The notes under the pieces: model-generated | Databases searched by the model: none | The model's input: the letters and a program-made list of their open reading frames with translations, nothing else | What the model was told of the DNA's origin: nothing | Program-made: the position numbers and the translations under genes | NCBI RefSeq assembly: GCF_015694425.1 | Contig: NZ_JADQDN010000009.1 | Coordinates: forward strand, 1 to 64,000 | Length of the DNA: 64,000 nt | Source: Microvirga terrestris | Lineage (GTDB): Bacteria; Pseudomonadota; Alphaproteobacteria; Rhizobiales; Beijerinckiaceae | Direction of reading: 5' to 3' | Part shown: one piece after another, positions 1 to 8,774 of the stretch | Layout: every line of letters begins with the position of its first letter | Position numbering within the stretch: the stretch's first letter is position 1

Positions 1-67
<67 letters not shown>

Positions 68-223
68 AACCTCATCACCGCAAGACGACGAAGCCCCCGC
101 ACGTGATCAACTTCGTTCAAGTGCGTGAGAACAGTTATGCAGGCTCAGGCCACCTGCCCGACCGGGTCGAGGTCAGCATTGAGTGAGAACCGCTCCAGCT
201 GGACCGCATAGGCAGCCTGATAC

Positions 224-1417
224 TCAGATGATGAAGAAGTCCTTGTAGGTAAGAGACAGGTCCTTCTTCAACTGGGAGAATTCGACCGCAGCCTTTGAGC
301 CTGATCCGTCAACATCATAGCTAAGAACCCCTGTTTTCTTATCATAAATCAGGTAGTCATTCCGATCTTTGGCCTCGTCGCTGACAGTGAAGAATTTTTT
401 GCTCATCTGTTTAGGATCTGCGAGGGATCCGCTGCCAAGTTTCTTGAACACAGCGTTGTCAAGCCAAAGGCTGTCATATTTGACATTGAAGTCTGTAATC
501 GTATCGAAGCTCATCTTGCGGTCGGTCCGCGAGTTGCCGAGTTTCGAGTCAAATATGAACGTGTCTCTGCCCGTGCCACCAGAAAGTCTGTCGACGCCAG
601 ATCCGCCGTTGATCGTGTCGTGGCCGGAATCGCCACGGATATTGTCACTGTTGATACCCCCATGAAGCCAATCGTCGCCTGAGCGGCCCCAAAGCAAGTC
701 CTTCCCTGCCTCTCCATAAAGCGTATCGTTGCCAAAGGCGCCAATGATCCTGTCGTTTCCACCCCGGCCATACACGGTGTTATTGGTGAACTGCAGGTGT
801 GTGTTAGCCCCCGTGCCGAGCCTGATGGTGTCATGGCCAGGCGTTCCATACAGAATGAAATCCTTCGACTCAGCAGGTGTGTTGGTAGATTGCACATCCG
901 AAACCAGGACATAGTTGGTGAGGTCTGAAACGCTTGCTTCGCCAAAGTAAAAATAACGTCCACTTGTCGGAACGGGAGTTTTCAGCAGGAATGTCACCTG
1001 CCCACCCTCACCGAGGGAAAGCCAGCTGTCGTCAAGATTATTAAGCGGAGCTTTCTCAGGGTCATAGATGTTTGCGCCGGAGGTTCCCTGAAGGTTAGTA
1101 TTCCATTTGGCAGGGTCGTTTGCTCCAAGCGGTGTCTGGAAGCCGGGCTGAAACACGATTCCTCTAGAGCTGAAGTCGAAGACGTTTTCGCTTGAATGGC
1201 CAGGCATATCCGCTCCATAAGCAACGCACGTGTCCAGGAGCTTTACAAAATCCAAGTCCATGCCGGAGTATGTGCCGGGACTACCGGAAATGACATTGTC
1301 ATCATTAATTGTGATTGCAGTAATGGTGCTGAGACCGCTCTGGCTGAGATCAACTCGATATATGTCAGTATCTTTGACTCGCCCAATGAAAACAGGCTCA
1401 AGACGAACAACGGTCAT
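224..1417 (-). CDS. RTX-type calcium-binding repeat protein, probably secreted by type I secretion
   Basis: The 397-residue protein has an N-terminal half (about 1-195) that I do not recognise. It is followed by a run of glycine/aspartate nonapeptide repeats at about 215-290, for example GRGGNDRI, GAFGNDTLYG, GGSGVDRLSGG, the hallmark of hemolysin-type calcium-binding beta-rolls. The end carries DTFIFDSKLG and FDTITDF, which resembles the serralysin-type C-terminal domain that acts as the uncleaved type I secretion signal. There is no N-terminal signal peptide, as expected for such substrates. A GAGGGG ribosome site lies about six bases before the ATG at 1417. No T1SS ABC transporter or membrane fusion gene is in the window. 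Function beyond Ca2+-stabilised surface or extracellular protein is unknown; a link to the neighbouring polysaccharide genes is inferred from position only. Confidence 0.85.
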   Translation of the reverse strand: MTVVRLEPVFIGRVKDTDIYRVDLSQSGLSTITAITINDDNVISGSPGTYSGMDLDFVKLLDTCVAYGADMPGHSSENVFDFSSRGIVFQPGFQTPLGANDPAKWNTNLQGTSGANIYDPEKAPLNNLDDSWLSLGEGGQVTFLLKTPVPTSGRYFYFGEASVSDLTNYVLVSDVQSTNTPAESKDFILYGTPGHDTIRLGTGANTHLQFTNNTVYGRGGNDRIIGAFGNDTLYGEAGKDLLWGRSGDDWLHGGINSDNIRGDSGHDTINGGSGVDRLSGGTGRDTFIFDSKLGNSRTDRKMSFDTITDFNVKYDSLWLDNAVFKKLGSGSLADPKQMSKKFFTVSDEAKDRNDYLIYDKKTGVLSYDVDGSGSKAAVEFSQLKKDLSLTYKDFFII

Positions 1418-2218
1418 TTGATCCCCTCACCTATAGAGCATAACGGACTAGCTGCATCCTCGCTCAGTGAATACTTAATAATAATAGAAATGAGAGAACT
1501 ATAAGTAAGCAAAAAAGGATTATAGATATGATTGGATGCCTGCAGCCCAATTGAGGTATGTACTTTTCCTTGACGAAAGCACTATATGATTAGAAGGCCG
1601 GTAAAGAAGGTTCTGGACAAGTCCGTTGCTGAGGGCAGGTCGATGAAAAGCGGGCTCTTGCCTTGATCAGCTGCATGAGGGCACCGCCAGCGACCTCGAT
1701 GCGTGCCACCCATTCCATGGAAGCTAGACGGGGAGCCGACCTATCCTTTGCGCTTGAGCGTTCATCGCAGTGCAGGCGCGGTAATCCCCTTTTGAAGGAC
1801 GAGGTAACCAGATATCAGGTCGTGACCGGTCCCGGAAACTCGTGCCCTCACTACAGCAGCACGTCATGGCTGGTGAGTAAGGATGTCTCCAAGATACTTG
1901 AATTGGTTTAGACGAAGCTCAAGCTTGTCGAAACGGCACGACTGAAGGAGTCTTGCCGCCAGTGAGGGGGGCAAATGCTCGTCTCCGCAGTCTGTCGGGG
2001 AGGCATGGCGGCTGTTCCCAAAGCTCCCGTGATCTTCATTGGAATCTTGCACGGCTCCATAGAATCCAAGCAGAGTCGTAAGAGCCTCCTTGGAGGTACT
2101 GCAAATACATCAGAACATACCTGCGCGCCAGATATCGAGCAGACGTAGGAGGTATAGACACAGGATCGCGGTTCACTCACTCTTAGCTAAACCAACCTAA
2201 ATACGGTGAGGCTACTAT
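1418..2218. other. Gene-free stretch of about 800 bases
   Basis: No open frame here has recognisable protein content or a convincing ribosome site. The part next to the RTX gene (about 1465-1600) is rich in A+T and probably holds the promoter of that - strand gene. The last 60 bases before 2219 include GGTGAGG as ribosome site for the sugar transferase. The middle (1620-2150) may be decayed coding DNA, but I recognise no family in any frame. Confidence 0.5.
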
Positions 2219-2890
2219 ATGAGCCAGGTCGCCACGGTTCGCACGCTCTGGATTGGCCTCAAGTCTGAGAGGCCCCTGAAGCGTGTCAGTTCTTATGTCG
2301 GTTCCTCTTCCAAACGTATGCTTGATCTGACCCTCGCGTTAAGCCTGCTTATCATCTTTAGCCCTCTTATCCTGATCATAGCCTTAGCTATCAAGTCTAC
2401 GAGCCCCGGTCCGATATTCTTTCGGCAGAAGAGGTATGGCGCCCGTCAGCTGCCGTTCATGATCCTGAAGTTTCGCTCTATGCATCATACCAAGTTGGTC
2501 GAACATGATGTGAAGCAGGCCACACAGGGCGATCCTCGTGTAACTCCCATTGGCCACTTCTTGCGCAAGACCAGCCTGGATGAGCTTCCGCAATTGTTCA
2601 ACGTGGTCCTTGGTGAAATGTCGATCATCGGCCCTCGTCCTCATGCTGTATGTCATGATGACCATTACATACGTCGGATTCCACAATATGCGCGGCGTTT
2701 CTGCGTTAGGCCCGGCATTACGGGCCTTGCCCAGGTATGTGGCGCTCGTGGAGAGACAAGAACGGAGGGCGACATGCAGCGGCGTATCGACCTCGATATC
2801 CAGTATATCGAGAATGGATCTCTGCTGCTCGACATGAAGATTCTAGTCGCTACGGCGCATGAGGTTTGCTTCTCCGCTAATGCATATTGA
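2219..2890 (+). CDS. Undecaprenyl-phosphate sugar-phosphate transferase, ExoY-like
   Basis: This 223-residue protein is a bacterial sugar transferase of the WbaP/ExoY family, which attaches the first sugar phosphate to undecaprenyl phosphate at the inner membrane and so starts repeat-unit assembly. It has one membrane helix at about 37-57, following KRMLDLTLA, then the family blocks [44 protein letters not shown] and [11 protein letters not shown]. The short form without the multi-pass N-terminal domain fits ExoY rather than WbaP. The start has GGTGAGG 7-9 bases upstream. The gene ends in tandem stops TGATAA. It is the only initiating transferase in the locus, so it probably primes the polymer built by the - strand operon at 8.8-28.6 kb. 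The sugar (galactose or glucose) cannot be told from sequence. Confidence 0.93.
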   Translation: MSQVATVRTLWIGLKSERPLKRVSSYVGSSSKRMLDLTLALSLLIIFSPLILIIALAIKSTSPGPIFFRQKRYGARQLPFMILKFRSMHHTKLVEHDVKQATQGDPRVTPIGHFLRKTSLDELPQLFNVVLGEMSIIGPRPHAVCHDDHYIRRIPQYARRFCVRPGITGLAQVCGARGETRTEGDMQRRIDLDIQYIENGSLLLDMKILVATAHEVCFSANAY

Positions 2891-3030
2891 TAAGGCCAGA
2901 GAAGCGGCTACGGCTGCATGATCGGGTCTAAATCCTCCAGGAGTGGAAGGCATTTTGCATCACCCCAAGGTGGACTTCACTGTCTCAGATTGCATGAGAC
3001 AGCCCTCGAACCGGAAGACGGATAGACCCG

Positions 3031-4224
3031 ATGACAGAGGTCGAGAAACAAGACAGAATCAACTTTCTCAGGCTGCTGCTGATCATTGGTTTGGTGTTCT
3101 TGCACTATGGAACATTTCCAGGCTTCAGCACCTCGCCCTATATTGATACCCTCGGCCCGGGTGATGCTACGCATCCCGTAGCATCCTTTACCAACCGCTA
3201 TTTCGTTTTCATTTTCTATAGCGCCGTACCTCTGCTCGGAGCTATATCCGGCTACCTATTCTTTAAGAACGCATCAGGTGATTTAGGATTCTTCCTGAAA
3301 CGCATTCGCAGCAGGGCCTTCTCGATCCTTTTTCCGATGATCTCGTGGTGCGCAATCATCCTGACAATTTTCATGATGATCAGGATCGTCTCCCCAAGTT
3401 CTTCTCACCTAGCGATGATCGAGTATGATCTTGACAGGTTTGGTCCTAGTCAGCTCCTGAACAGTCTTGTCGGCGTTACACGACGGCCCATCAATTTCCA
3501 GTTCTGGTTTTTGCACGACCTATTTCTGACGGTGTTGATCTCACCTGTGCTCTATATCCTGCTGCGCAGGCTCCCTTTTGTCGGCCTTTTTGGGATCATG
3601 GCTATCTGGCTGACTGGCATCGACCTTCCATTATATTTCAGAACGGATGTGCTGTTCTTCTTTTACCTCGGCGGCTTAATCCGCATGCGCAGTTGGAATT
3701 TGGACTTCATCCGCCCACAGACGGCGCTGATCGCAATGACGTTCTATCTACTGCTCATCGGCTTTCGCGCGATTGCACCGCATTTCATCCTTGAAGATAG
3801 TCAGATCGGAGGTTTTTTGTATGGGCCAGGAACACGCGGATTGCGTCTTCTCGGGATCGTCGCCTTCTGGGGTTGTGCTCCATACCTAATGAACAACGCC
3901 CTCGGCCGCCGCATCACCGCTTTTGGTGCACTTGCCTTCTTCCTGCACTCGATTCACTGGCCACTCAATCAGTTTATCAAAGCTGGTCTCTCGGCTGCCA
4001 TTCCTATCGATGGAGAGATCGGCCTTCTTACCAACTACTTTGCTACTGCAGTTCTCACTCTTGCCATGGCCTTCGGCATTGCATCGGCGATCAACTCGCT
4101 GTCCCCGACACTCTTCTCGCATCTGAGCGGCGGGCGTTCGTTCACTAAACTTGCGCAGAAGCCTATCTCTGATACCGCATCCATAGTAGATCCCAAACCA
4201 ATCAACCCGCAACACACCTCTTAA
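3031..4224 (+). CDS. Acyltransferase-3 family membrane protein (OafA/ExoZ-like)
   Basis: The 397-residue protein begins with RINFLRLLLIIGLVFLHYG, matching the start of acyltransferase-3 proteins, where an arginine and a histidine in the first helix are conserved. About ten hydrophobic helices follow, and FFLHSIHWPLNQF near residue 310 resembles the late-helix histidine block. Family members move acetyl or other acyl groups across or onto exported polysaccharides. Its place between the initiating transferase and a Wzz-like gene suggests O-acylation of the exopolysaccharide. The ATG at 3031 has a weak ribosome site, so translation may be low. The acyl group and acceptor are unknown. Confidence 0.88.
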   Translation: MTEVEKQDRINFLRLLLIIGLVFLHYGTFPGFSTSPYIDTLGPGDATHPVASFTNRYFVFIFYSAVPLLGAISGYLFFKNASGDLGFFLKRIRSRAFSILFPMISWCAIILTIFMMIRIVSPSSSHLAMIEYDLDRFGPSQLLNSLVGVTRRPINFQFWFLHDLFLTVLISPVLYILLRRLPFVGLFGIMAIWLTGIDLPLYFRTDVLFFFYLGGLIRMRSWNLDFIRPQTALIAMTFYLLLIGFRAIAPHFILEDSQIGGFLYGPGTRGLRLLGIVAFWGCAPYLMNNALGRRITAFGALAFFLHSIHWPLNQFIKAGLSAAIPIDGEIGLLTNYFATAVLTLAMAFGIASAINSLSPTLFSHLSGGRSFTKLAQKPISDTASIVDPKPINPQHTS

Positions 4225-4931
4225 TACTGCAGTTTCAGCTTGCGCATTTGGGCTCATAGCCTCCTGATAAGGCTCAGGAGTTTACCACTAGGAATGTGGC
4301 AATCGAGCAGAAGCTAAAACTCTAGCTGTGTAGTTGCGCAAGGTCAGAGATCACCTCAAATTCCCTGTTTGCTCGTCAGAGTATCGCGCACTAGATTGCC
4401 GCTTGTGTGCCTGACTACTTCTGCTGTGTTGGGAAGGGCTAGGCAGAAATGCACGACATGATGTCCCAGCCAAAGCGGACTTTTGGGTAGCCAGGGCGTG
4501 AATAACTATTCCGGAACTGTGAGGCACTAGGTTCTATTTGTTGTTGTCCTTATTTTAGAAACCGAACCCGTCTGACGAAACGTCCTAGGATGGGTGCATG
4601 GTAGCCAGTCTCCGACCTGTAAGATCCCTGGCCCCAGCGCCGTATGTTCATCCCCGCCGCTGGGCTGAAGGTAAGGTGGACCTACCTGTCAATGTACAAA
4701 CGCTCAGTACCGCGGTATGCGATGGCGAATCGGACCGTTCAACCCAGAGTCGTGCAAGGACATAGGTGATTGCAAAACAACTATATTTTCGAATGCCATA
4801 ATGTAGACATATTTAGACTTACTTAAACGGCTCAGTTCAGTATAGCTCTGGACTATAGTCTTAATTAACTAAACAAATAATCTTATTGTTCTCATTTTTA
4901 TTTGAGAAACAAAAAATATAGGGGCACTACA
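4225..4931. other. Gene-free stretch of about 700 bases with AT-rich leader
   Basis: No coding frame is supported here. A short hairpin (see 4261-4283) follows the acyltransferase gene. From about 4770 to 4925 the sequence is very rich in A+T with runs such as TTAATTAACTAAAC, which is unusual for this genome and suggests a long regulatory leader or binding area for a nucleoid-associated or MucR/Ros-type repressor upstream of the beta-helix gene. The regulator is speculation. Confidence 0.45.
4261..4283 (+). terminator. Possible weak terminator after the acyltransferase gene
   Basis: CTCCTGA (4261-4267) and TCAGGAG (4274-4280) form a perfect 7-bp stem with a 6-base loop, followed by only TTT. 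It lies about 37 bases after the stop codon at 4224. The short T run makes this a weak candidate. Confidence 0.4.
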
Positions 4932-6320
4932 ATGGCAACCAATATCATTTGGGTCGCAAAGACCGGTCGTTCAGGGGCATTAGGAACAGAATCCTCTCCC
5001 CTCGCTAGTATTCAAGAAGCTATCAATAAAGCGACGCCAGGAACGACTATTATGGTCAAGTCTGGCGTCTATACGGAAAACCTGAAGTTCAGCAAGGGCG
5101 GCACGGCGTCTGCACCAATTGTACTCGTGTCTGCTGATGGTCCCAGCAAAGCTGAGATCAAGCCGGCAAGCGGAACTGCCGATACTATCCGCGTCCAAGC
5201 GCCAGCGAATTACATCACTGTCGACGGCTTCAAGGTCTATGGCCCATCGTCGAAAGACTCGGTCCACATTACTTCGTCTGACAACATGACAAAGATTTCC
5301 ACTGGCATTACGATCCAGAACATGGAGATCCTGGCTACTCGAGGCGATGGCATTAAGGTCAGCCAGGGCGATCATATCAAAATCCTCAACAACAAGGTCT
5401 CCGGATCGACTAGCGAACAGGGCATCGACCTTGTCGGCGCCACCCATTCTGTGATCTCGGGCAATGACGTATCGGGCATCGCCACGATGGCCGGCATCCA
5501 GGTCAAGGGTGGGTCATACGACATCGAAATCTCCTACAACACTGTCCACGACACTGGAAAATGGGGATTCCTGGTGGGCGGCGTTACCAGTCCATCGAGC
5601 TTGCTGCCGGGAACGACCGATTACGAGGTCAAGGATGTCCGGATGTTTGGCAACGAAGTAGATGGCTCTGCCGCGCAGGCGGTCCGAGTCATGGGCGGTA
5701 CGAACGTCAAGATTTCTGGCAATTGGTTCCACAACGTGGCGTCCAGCAGGTTCATCGACGTGCTTGCAGCGGCCGATCAGCATGCTGCCTGGGCTAGCAA
5801 GAACGTGACGTTCGAGAACAACAGCTTCGACCGGGCCAGCTGGCTCACCGTCGAAAGCGGCAACCCCCAACCAACTCTGACGGGCAACATCACGAGCGGC
5901 CAGACGCCGGCGGGTTGGGTTGATTCCGGCGGAGCGGTTAATACTGCACCGACTCCAGCGCCGACGCCAACGGTGCCGGCTCCCACTGCTCCGAGCACAC
6001 CGCTGCCGACGAAGTTGCCGTCAGCCTATGACGATAAGGCCTCAACCATGGTCAGCACAGCGGTAAAGATCGACGTCCTGGCAAATGACGATGCCATCGC
6101 CTGGGTTAACGCAAAGATCACTAACCCTCTCAATGGAACGCTGAAGTCTGGTGGGAATGATACGATTGTCTACACCCCGAAGACTGGATTCACGGGTGTT
6201 GATACGTTCAAGTACACTCTGACGGACGCCGATGGACATCAATCCACTGCGACTGTCACTGTCGAGGTGGGCGGAACGACGACCACCCAGAAGTTGATGG
6301 CCGACTACTTCCTGCTCTGA
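4932..6320 (+). CDS. Right-handed beta-helix (pectate-lyase-like) protein with C-terminal Ig/cadherin-like domain
   Basis: I place the start at ATG 4932 rather than TTG 4902 because TAGGGG lies about seven bases before it and the protein then begins MATNIIWVAKTG, giving 462 residues. Residues 1-325 form a parallel beta-helix: SIQEAINKATPGTTIMVKSG opens it, as in DUF1565/pectate lyase-like proteins, and repeated coils such as GDGIKVSQGDHIKILNN and GNDVSGI follow. A Thr/Pro-rich linker (about 332-362) joins a final beta-sandwich (about 363-448) with VKIDVLANDD and VDTFKYTLTDADG, typical of cadherin-like/VCBS modules of secreted proteins. There is no signal peptide, so export may be by type I secretion or it may need another route. 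It could be a depolymerase, epimerase or binding protein for the local polysaccharide; no catalytic triad is clear. Confidence 0.8.
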   Translation: MATNIIWVAKTGRSGALGTESSPLASIQEAINKATPGTTIMVKSGVYTENLKFSKGGTASAPIVLVSADGPSKAEIKPASGTADTIRVQAPANYITVDGFKVYGPSSKDSVHITSSDNMTKISTGITIQNMEILATRGDGIKVSQGDHIKILNNKVSGSTSEQGIDLVGATHSVISGNDVSGIATMAGIQVKGGSYDIEISYNTVHDTGKWGFLVGGVTSPSSLLPGTTDYEVKDVRMFGNEVDGSAAQAVRVMGGTNVKISGNWFHNVASSRFIDVLAAADQHAAWASKNVTFENNSFDRASWLTVESGNPQPTLTGNITSGQTPAGWVDSGGAVNTAPTPAPTPTVPAPTAPSTPLPTKLPSAYDDKASTMVSTAVKIDVLANDDAIAWVNAKITNPLNGTLKSGGNDTIVYTPKTGFTGVDTFKYTLTDADGHQSTATVTVEVGGTTTTQKLMADYFLL

Positions 6321-6328
6321 TAAGACCA

Positions 6329-6389
6329 GCTGCGGCTGAAGATTACAAGGATAAGTGTCTCATAAATCCCTTGGTTTTTCAGCCGCAGC
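6329..6389. repeat. 12-bp inverted repeat between beta-helix and Wzz-like genes
   Basis: GCTGCGGCTGAA at 6329-6340 and its exact complement TTCAGCCGCAGC at 6378-6389 could form a stem with a 37-base loop; a smaller CAAGG/CCTTG pair lies inside the loop. It starts eight bases after the stop at 6320. It is not followed by a T run on either strand, so it could be an mRNA-stabilising or processing structure rather than an intrinsic terminator. Confidence 0.55.
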
Positions 6390-6476
6390 GCATCTGATAG
6401 GGTTCTCTCATCCGAAAGAGAGGATATCAGGTGCCGGCTTGACCTACAGCGGTGACATATACACTCTGCTCTTGCG

Positions 6477-7748
6477 ATGGAGAGCTCCGTGAGGAGCGGA
6501 GGCGGCCCTAGCTACCGTTCTGTATCGCTGGCAGCCGAACCGCAGGCTTTTACCCGCGATCAGGCCAAACATGTCGTGCGCCAAGCGGCTTGGTTCTTTC
6601 AGCGGCAGAAGACGTTCATCATCATTACGGTTCTCGCGATTACGCTGACTACAGGCGCGATAAGCTTTCTCCTCGATCCTGTCTATACGGCCACTGCCGC
6701 TATAGTCGTGGAACGCAATCGCAACCCTCTGCTGCGCGATGAGAACGAGCGCCCAGTTTCGGCAATTGAACTTGCGAACGACTTGCGTGATATCATCCGA
6801 TCCCGCCCTGTCATCGAAGCCGTGGTCGATAAGCTGCGGCCCCATGAGAGACCACGACGCCAGTCCACTGTGATGACGGTGGTATTCCAAGCTTTGGACG
6901 ATCTCGGTCTCTTCAACCTGCCACCCCTGAGGGAAAGGTACATCAGGCGCTGGACCAAGTCTCTCGTGGTCGAGGCGGATGGAGACTACGTGACTTTTGC
7001 ATTGACGGATGAGGACCCGGAGATTGCTTCTGCAGTGCTCTCCTCCATTGTCGACGCCCAGCAGCGTCGATACGTCGAGGTTCTGCGCGCCTCTCACGGT
7101 TCGCATCTACGCAGGGAGATGCTGAGCAGGATTCAAGCCGATATGGCAGCTCTGCGTGAAACTCTAGCTGGTCTGAGCGCTCCAACGGCCAATTCGAGCG
7201 GTTATGCAGTGGCTCTGTCTCAACTAAGCGCAATCCGTAGTATGATTTCGGCTTCTGACGATCAGTCGTCGTCTTTGCGCACCAGGCTTGGTCCGAACCA
7301 CCCTGAGACAGTCGCGGCAGAGGAAACCAGTGATGCATTGAAGCAAAGGCTGTCGGCCCTCGCCCATGATGTGGATGCGCTAGGACGAACGGCAGTCCGA
7401 TCAGAGGAGATGCAACTTCTCATCCGCTCCTACACCGAGGCTTTAGATGCAGTCCGCAAGGACCTTAAAAAGTCAGAACTGCACGAAAACTCGGACATAC
7501 GCGCGGTCAATCTTCGAATTGCTGAACAAGCCCTACCTCCCATCGTTCCTGATGTGAGTCGTATACTGCAACTGGCAGTCGGCCTCGGTGCCGGTATCGT
7601 CTTTGCCATCGGAGCTGCCATGATCCGCGACAGGCTAAGTTCGTCCCTAATATCGATCAATCATGTTGAGACCATCTTGCGAAGCCCAGTGCGCGGCGAT
7701 CTCGCCAATAGCCGTAGATTGGCTGAAAGCATCCGCTCAACCTATTGA
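6477..7748 (+). CDS. Wzz/GumC-like polysaccharide co-polymerase (chain-length determinant), copy 1
   Basis: The 423-residue protein has the layout of a polysaccharide co-polymerase: an N-terminal membrane helix at about 46-66, a long periplasmic part rich in predicted coiled coil (about 220-340), and a second membrane helix near 362-382 followed by a short tail. No tyrosine-kinase domain is fused. The block VVERNRNPLLRDE and later HERPRRQS recur in the second copy at 21456-22718 (LVERNRSPIMR, PERPQKQS), so the two are paralogues. Such proteins sit in the inner membrane and set polymer length with Wzy and the outer-membrane exporter. ATG 6477 lacks a good ribosome site; GTG 6489, preceded by GGAGAG, is an alternative. 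The next gene starts 31 bases after its stop. Confidence 0.85.
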   Translation: MESSVRSGGGPSYRSVSLAAEPQAFTRDQAKHVVRQAAWFFQRQKTFIIITVLAITLTTGAISFLLDPVYTATAAIVVERNRNPLLRDENERPVSAIELANDLRDIIRSRPVIEAVVDKLRPHERPRRQSTVMTVVFQALDDLGLFNLPPLRERYIRRWTKSLVVEADGDYVTFALTDEDPEIASAVLSSIVDAQQRRYVEVLRASHGSHLRREMLSRIQADMAALRETLAGLSAPTANSSGYAVALSQLSAIRSMISASDDQSSSLRTRLGPNHPETVAAEETSDALKQRLSALAHDVDALGRTAVRSEEMQLLIRSYTEALDAVRKDLKKSELHENSDIRAVNLRIAEQALPPIVPDVSRILQLAVGLGAGIVFAIGAAMIRDRLSSSLISINHVETILRSPVRGDLANSRRLAESIRSTY

Positions 7749-7779
7749 TCCGTCCAAGCTTTTCAACGGAGAAATCGAT

Positions 7780-8688
7780 ATGAGGTTGATGGTCAAGAGC
7801 GGTTCCGCTTCGAGAGCGCCGAAAAAGCGCTGGTTTGCGCTCTTGGCTGTCAGTATGGCCGTCGTGTTTGCCGGCCATGTCGCGTACAGCTCCGTATACT
7901 ATATGAGCAATCTCGAACTGGGCTCCAAGGAATTCGCTGATGGCTTTGAGAAAGGTGATCTTTCTGCCTGGCGGGTGGGAGAGACGGAATTCTGTTGCGA
8001 CCGTTCGGCCATGATCGTTTCCTCAGGAGCCAGGGAGGGTAATCGGGCCCTAAAGGTCGGCCTTTCTCCTGAGGATCCCCGCGTTGCTGGCAGCAAGCGT
8101 GCGGAGGTAAGGCTCAAGGCAGTCGAACTCGGGGAGGAGCGCTGGTACGCTTTCAGCCTCTTCATACCGGAGGATTGGCATTCGATCCCCGAAGTGGCGA
8201 CGATTGCACAATGGCATGCCGTCGACGATAAGATTCTCGGCGAGGTTGGGCGCGCTCCTCCGTTGCGTCTTGTAGTCAAGGGCGACCAGTGGTCCATCGC
8301 AAGCCACTGGGACAGTCGGCGAATATCAGGCATCCCATTTCTGCATGCGGCGCCGGAAGGAGGAGATGTACTCTGGTCGGCACCGCTGACGCGCGGTACG
8401 TGGACGGATTGGGTCTTCCACGTCCAGTGGTCCTATAACGATGATGGTATTATTGAGATTTGGAAAGACGGTACTGCTATTGCCAGGAGGAAAGGCCCCA
8501 ACGCTTACAATGATTGGTTAGGCCCCTTTTTCAAGCTTGGAATCTATGTTCCGCATTGGAACAAGCCGGGAGCTAGTTCGCCCATCGAGCGGCATGAAGT
8601 TCTCATTGATCGGGTAAGGCAGAGCACTCATCCGCTCGTGCCTGCCATACGCGGCATGGCGGCAAATACCCGGTCAGCGGATGAATAG
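7780..8688 (+). CDS. Membrane-anchored or secreted polysaccharide lyase-like protein (heparin lyase I-like fold)
   Basis: The longest frame opens at 7663 inside the previous gene, but ATG 7780 with GGAGA eight bases upstream is the likely start, giving 302 residues. Residues 16-37 are a hydrophobic segment that is a signal peptide or membrane anchor. The rest resembles the polysaccharide-lyase family with a concanavalin-like sandwich (PF14099 type): FADGFEKGDLSAWRVGE, KRAEVRLK, RWYAFSLFIPEDW, IAQWHA, GTWTDWVFHVQWSYNDDGII, and LKVG/KLGIYVPHW strands. Family members cut uronate-containing polymers by beta-elimination. In this setting it may trim or release the exopolysaccharide. It is convergent with the Wzy-like gene on the - strand. 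A second protein of related fold is at 30022-30840. Confidence 0.75.
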   Translation: MRLMVKSGSASRAPKKRWFALLAVSMAVVFAGHVAYSSVYYMSNLELGSKEFADGFEKGDLSAWRVGETEFCCDRSAMIVSSGAREGNRALKVGLSPEDPRVAGSKRAEVRLKAVELGEERWYAFSLFIPEDWHSIPEVATIAQWHAVDDKILGEVGRAPPLRLVVKGDQWSIASHWDSRRISGIPFLHAAPEGGDVLWSAPLTRGTWTDWVFHVQWSYNDDGIIEIWKDGTAIARRKGPNAYNDWLGPFFKLGIYVPHWNKPGASSPIERHEVLIDRVRQSTHPLVPAIRGMAANTRSADE

Positions 8689-8774
8689 AGGACAGCGTCC
8701 AAGATGCATCCTAACTCCACGGAACAGTATCTAGGCCATCTTCTAGTGAGCGCGCTTGGCGCGAGACATCGTCG

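Noticed and set aside
1663-1911. 82-codon open frame in the 1418-2218 gap
   Set aside because: No ribosome site, no recognisable motif and no hydrophobic or charged pattern typical of a real protein.
2888-6330. Recurring TGATAAGRC text after three + strand genes (2888, 4265 and 6318)
   Set aside because: Two of the copies contain tandem TGATAA stop codons, so the likeness is explained by stop codon use plus chance.
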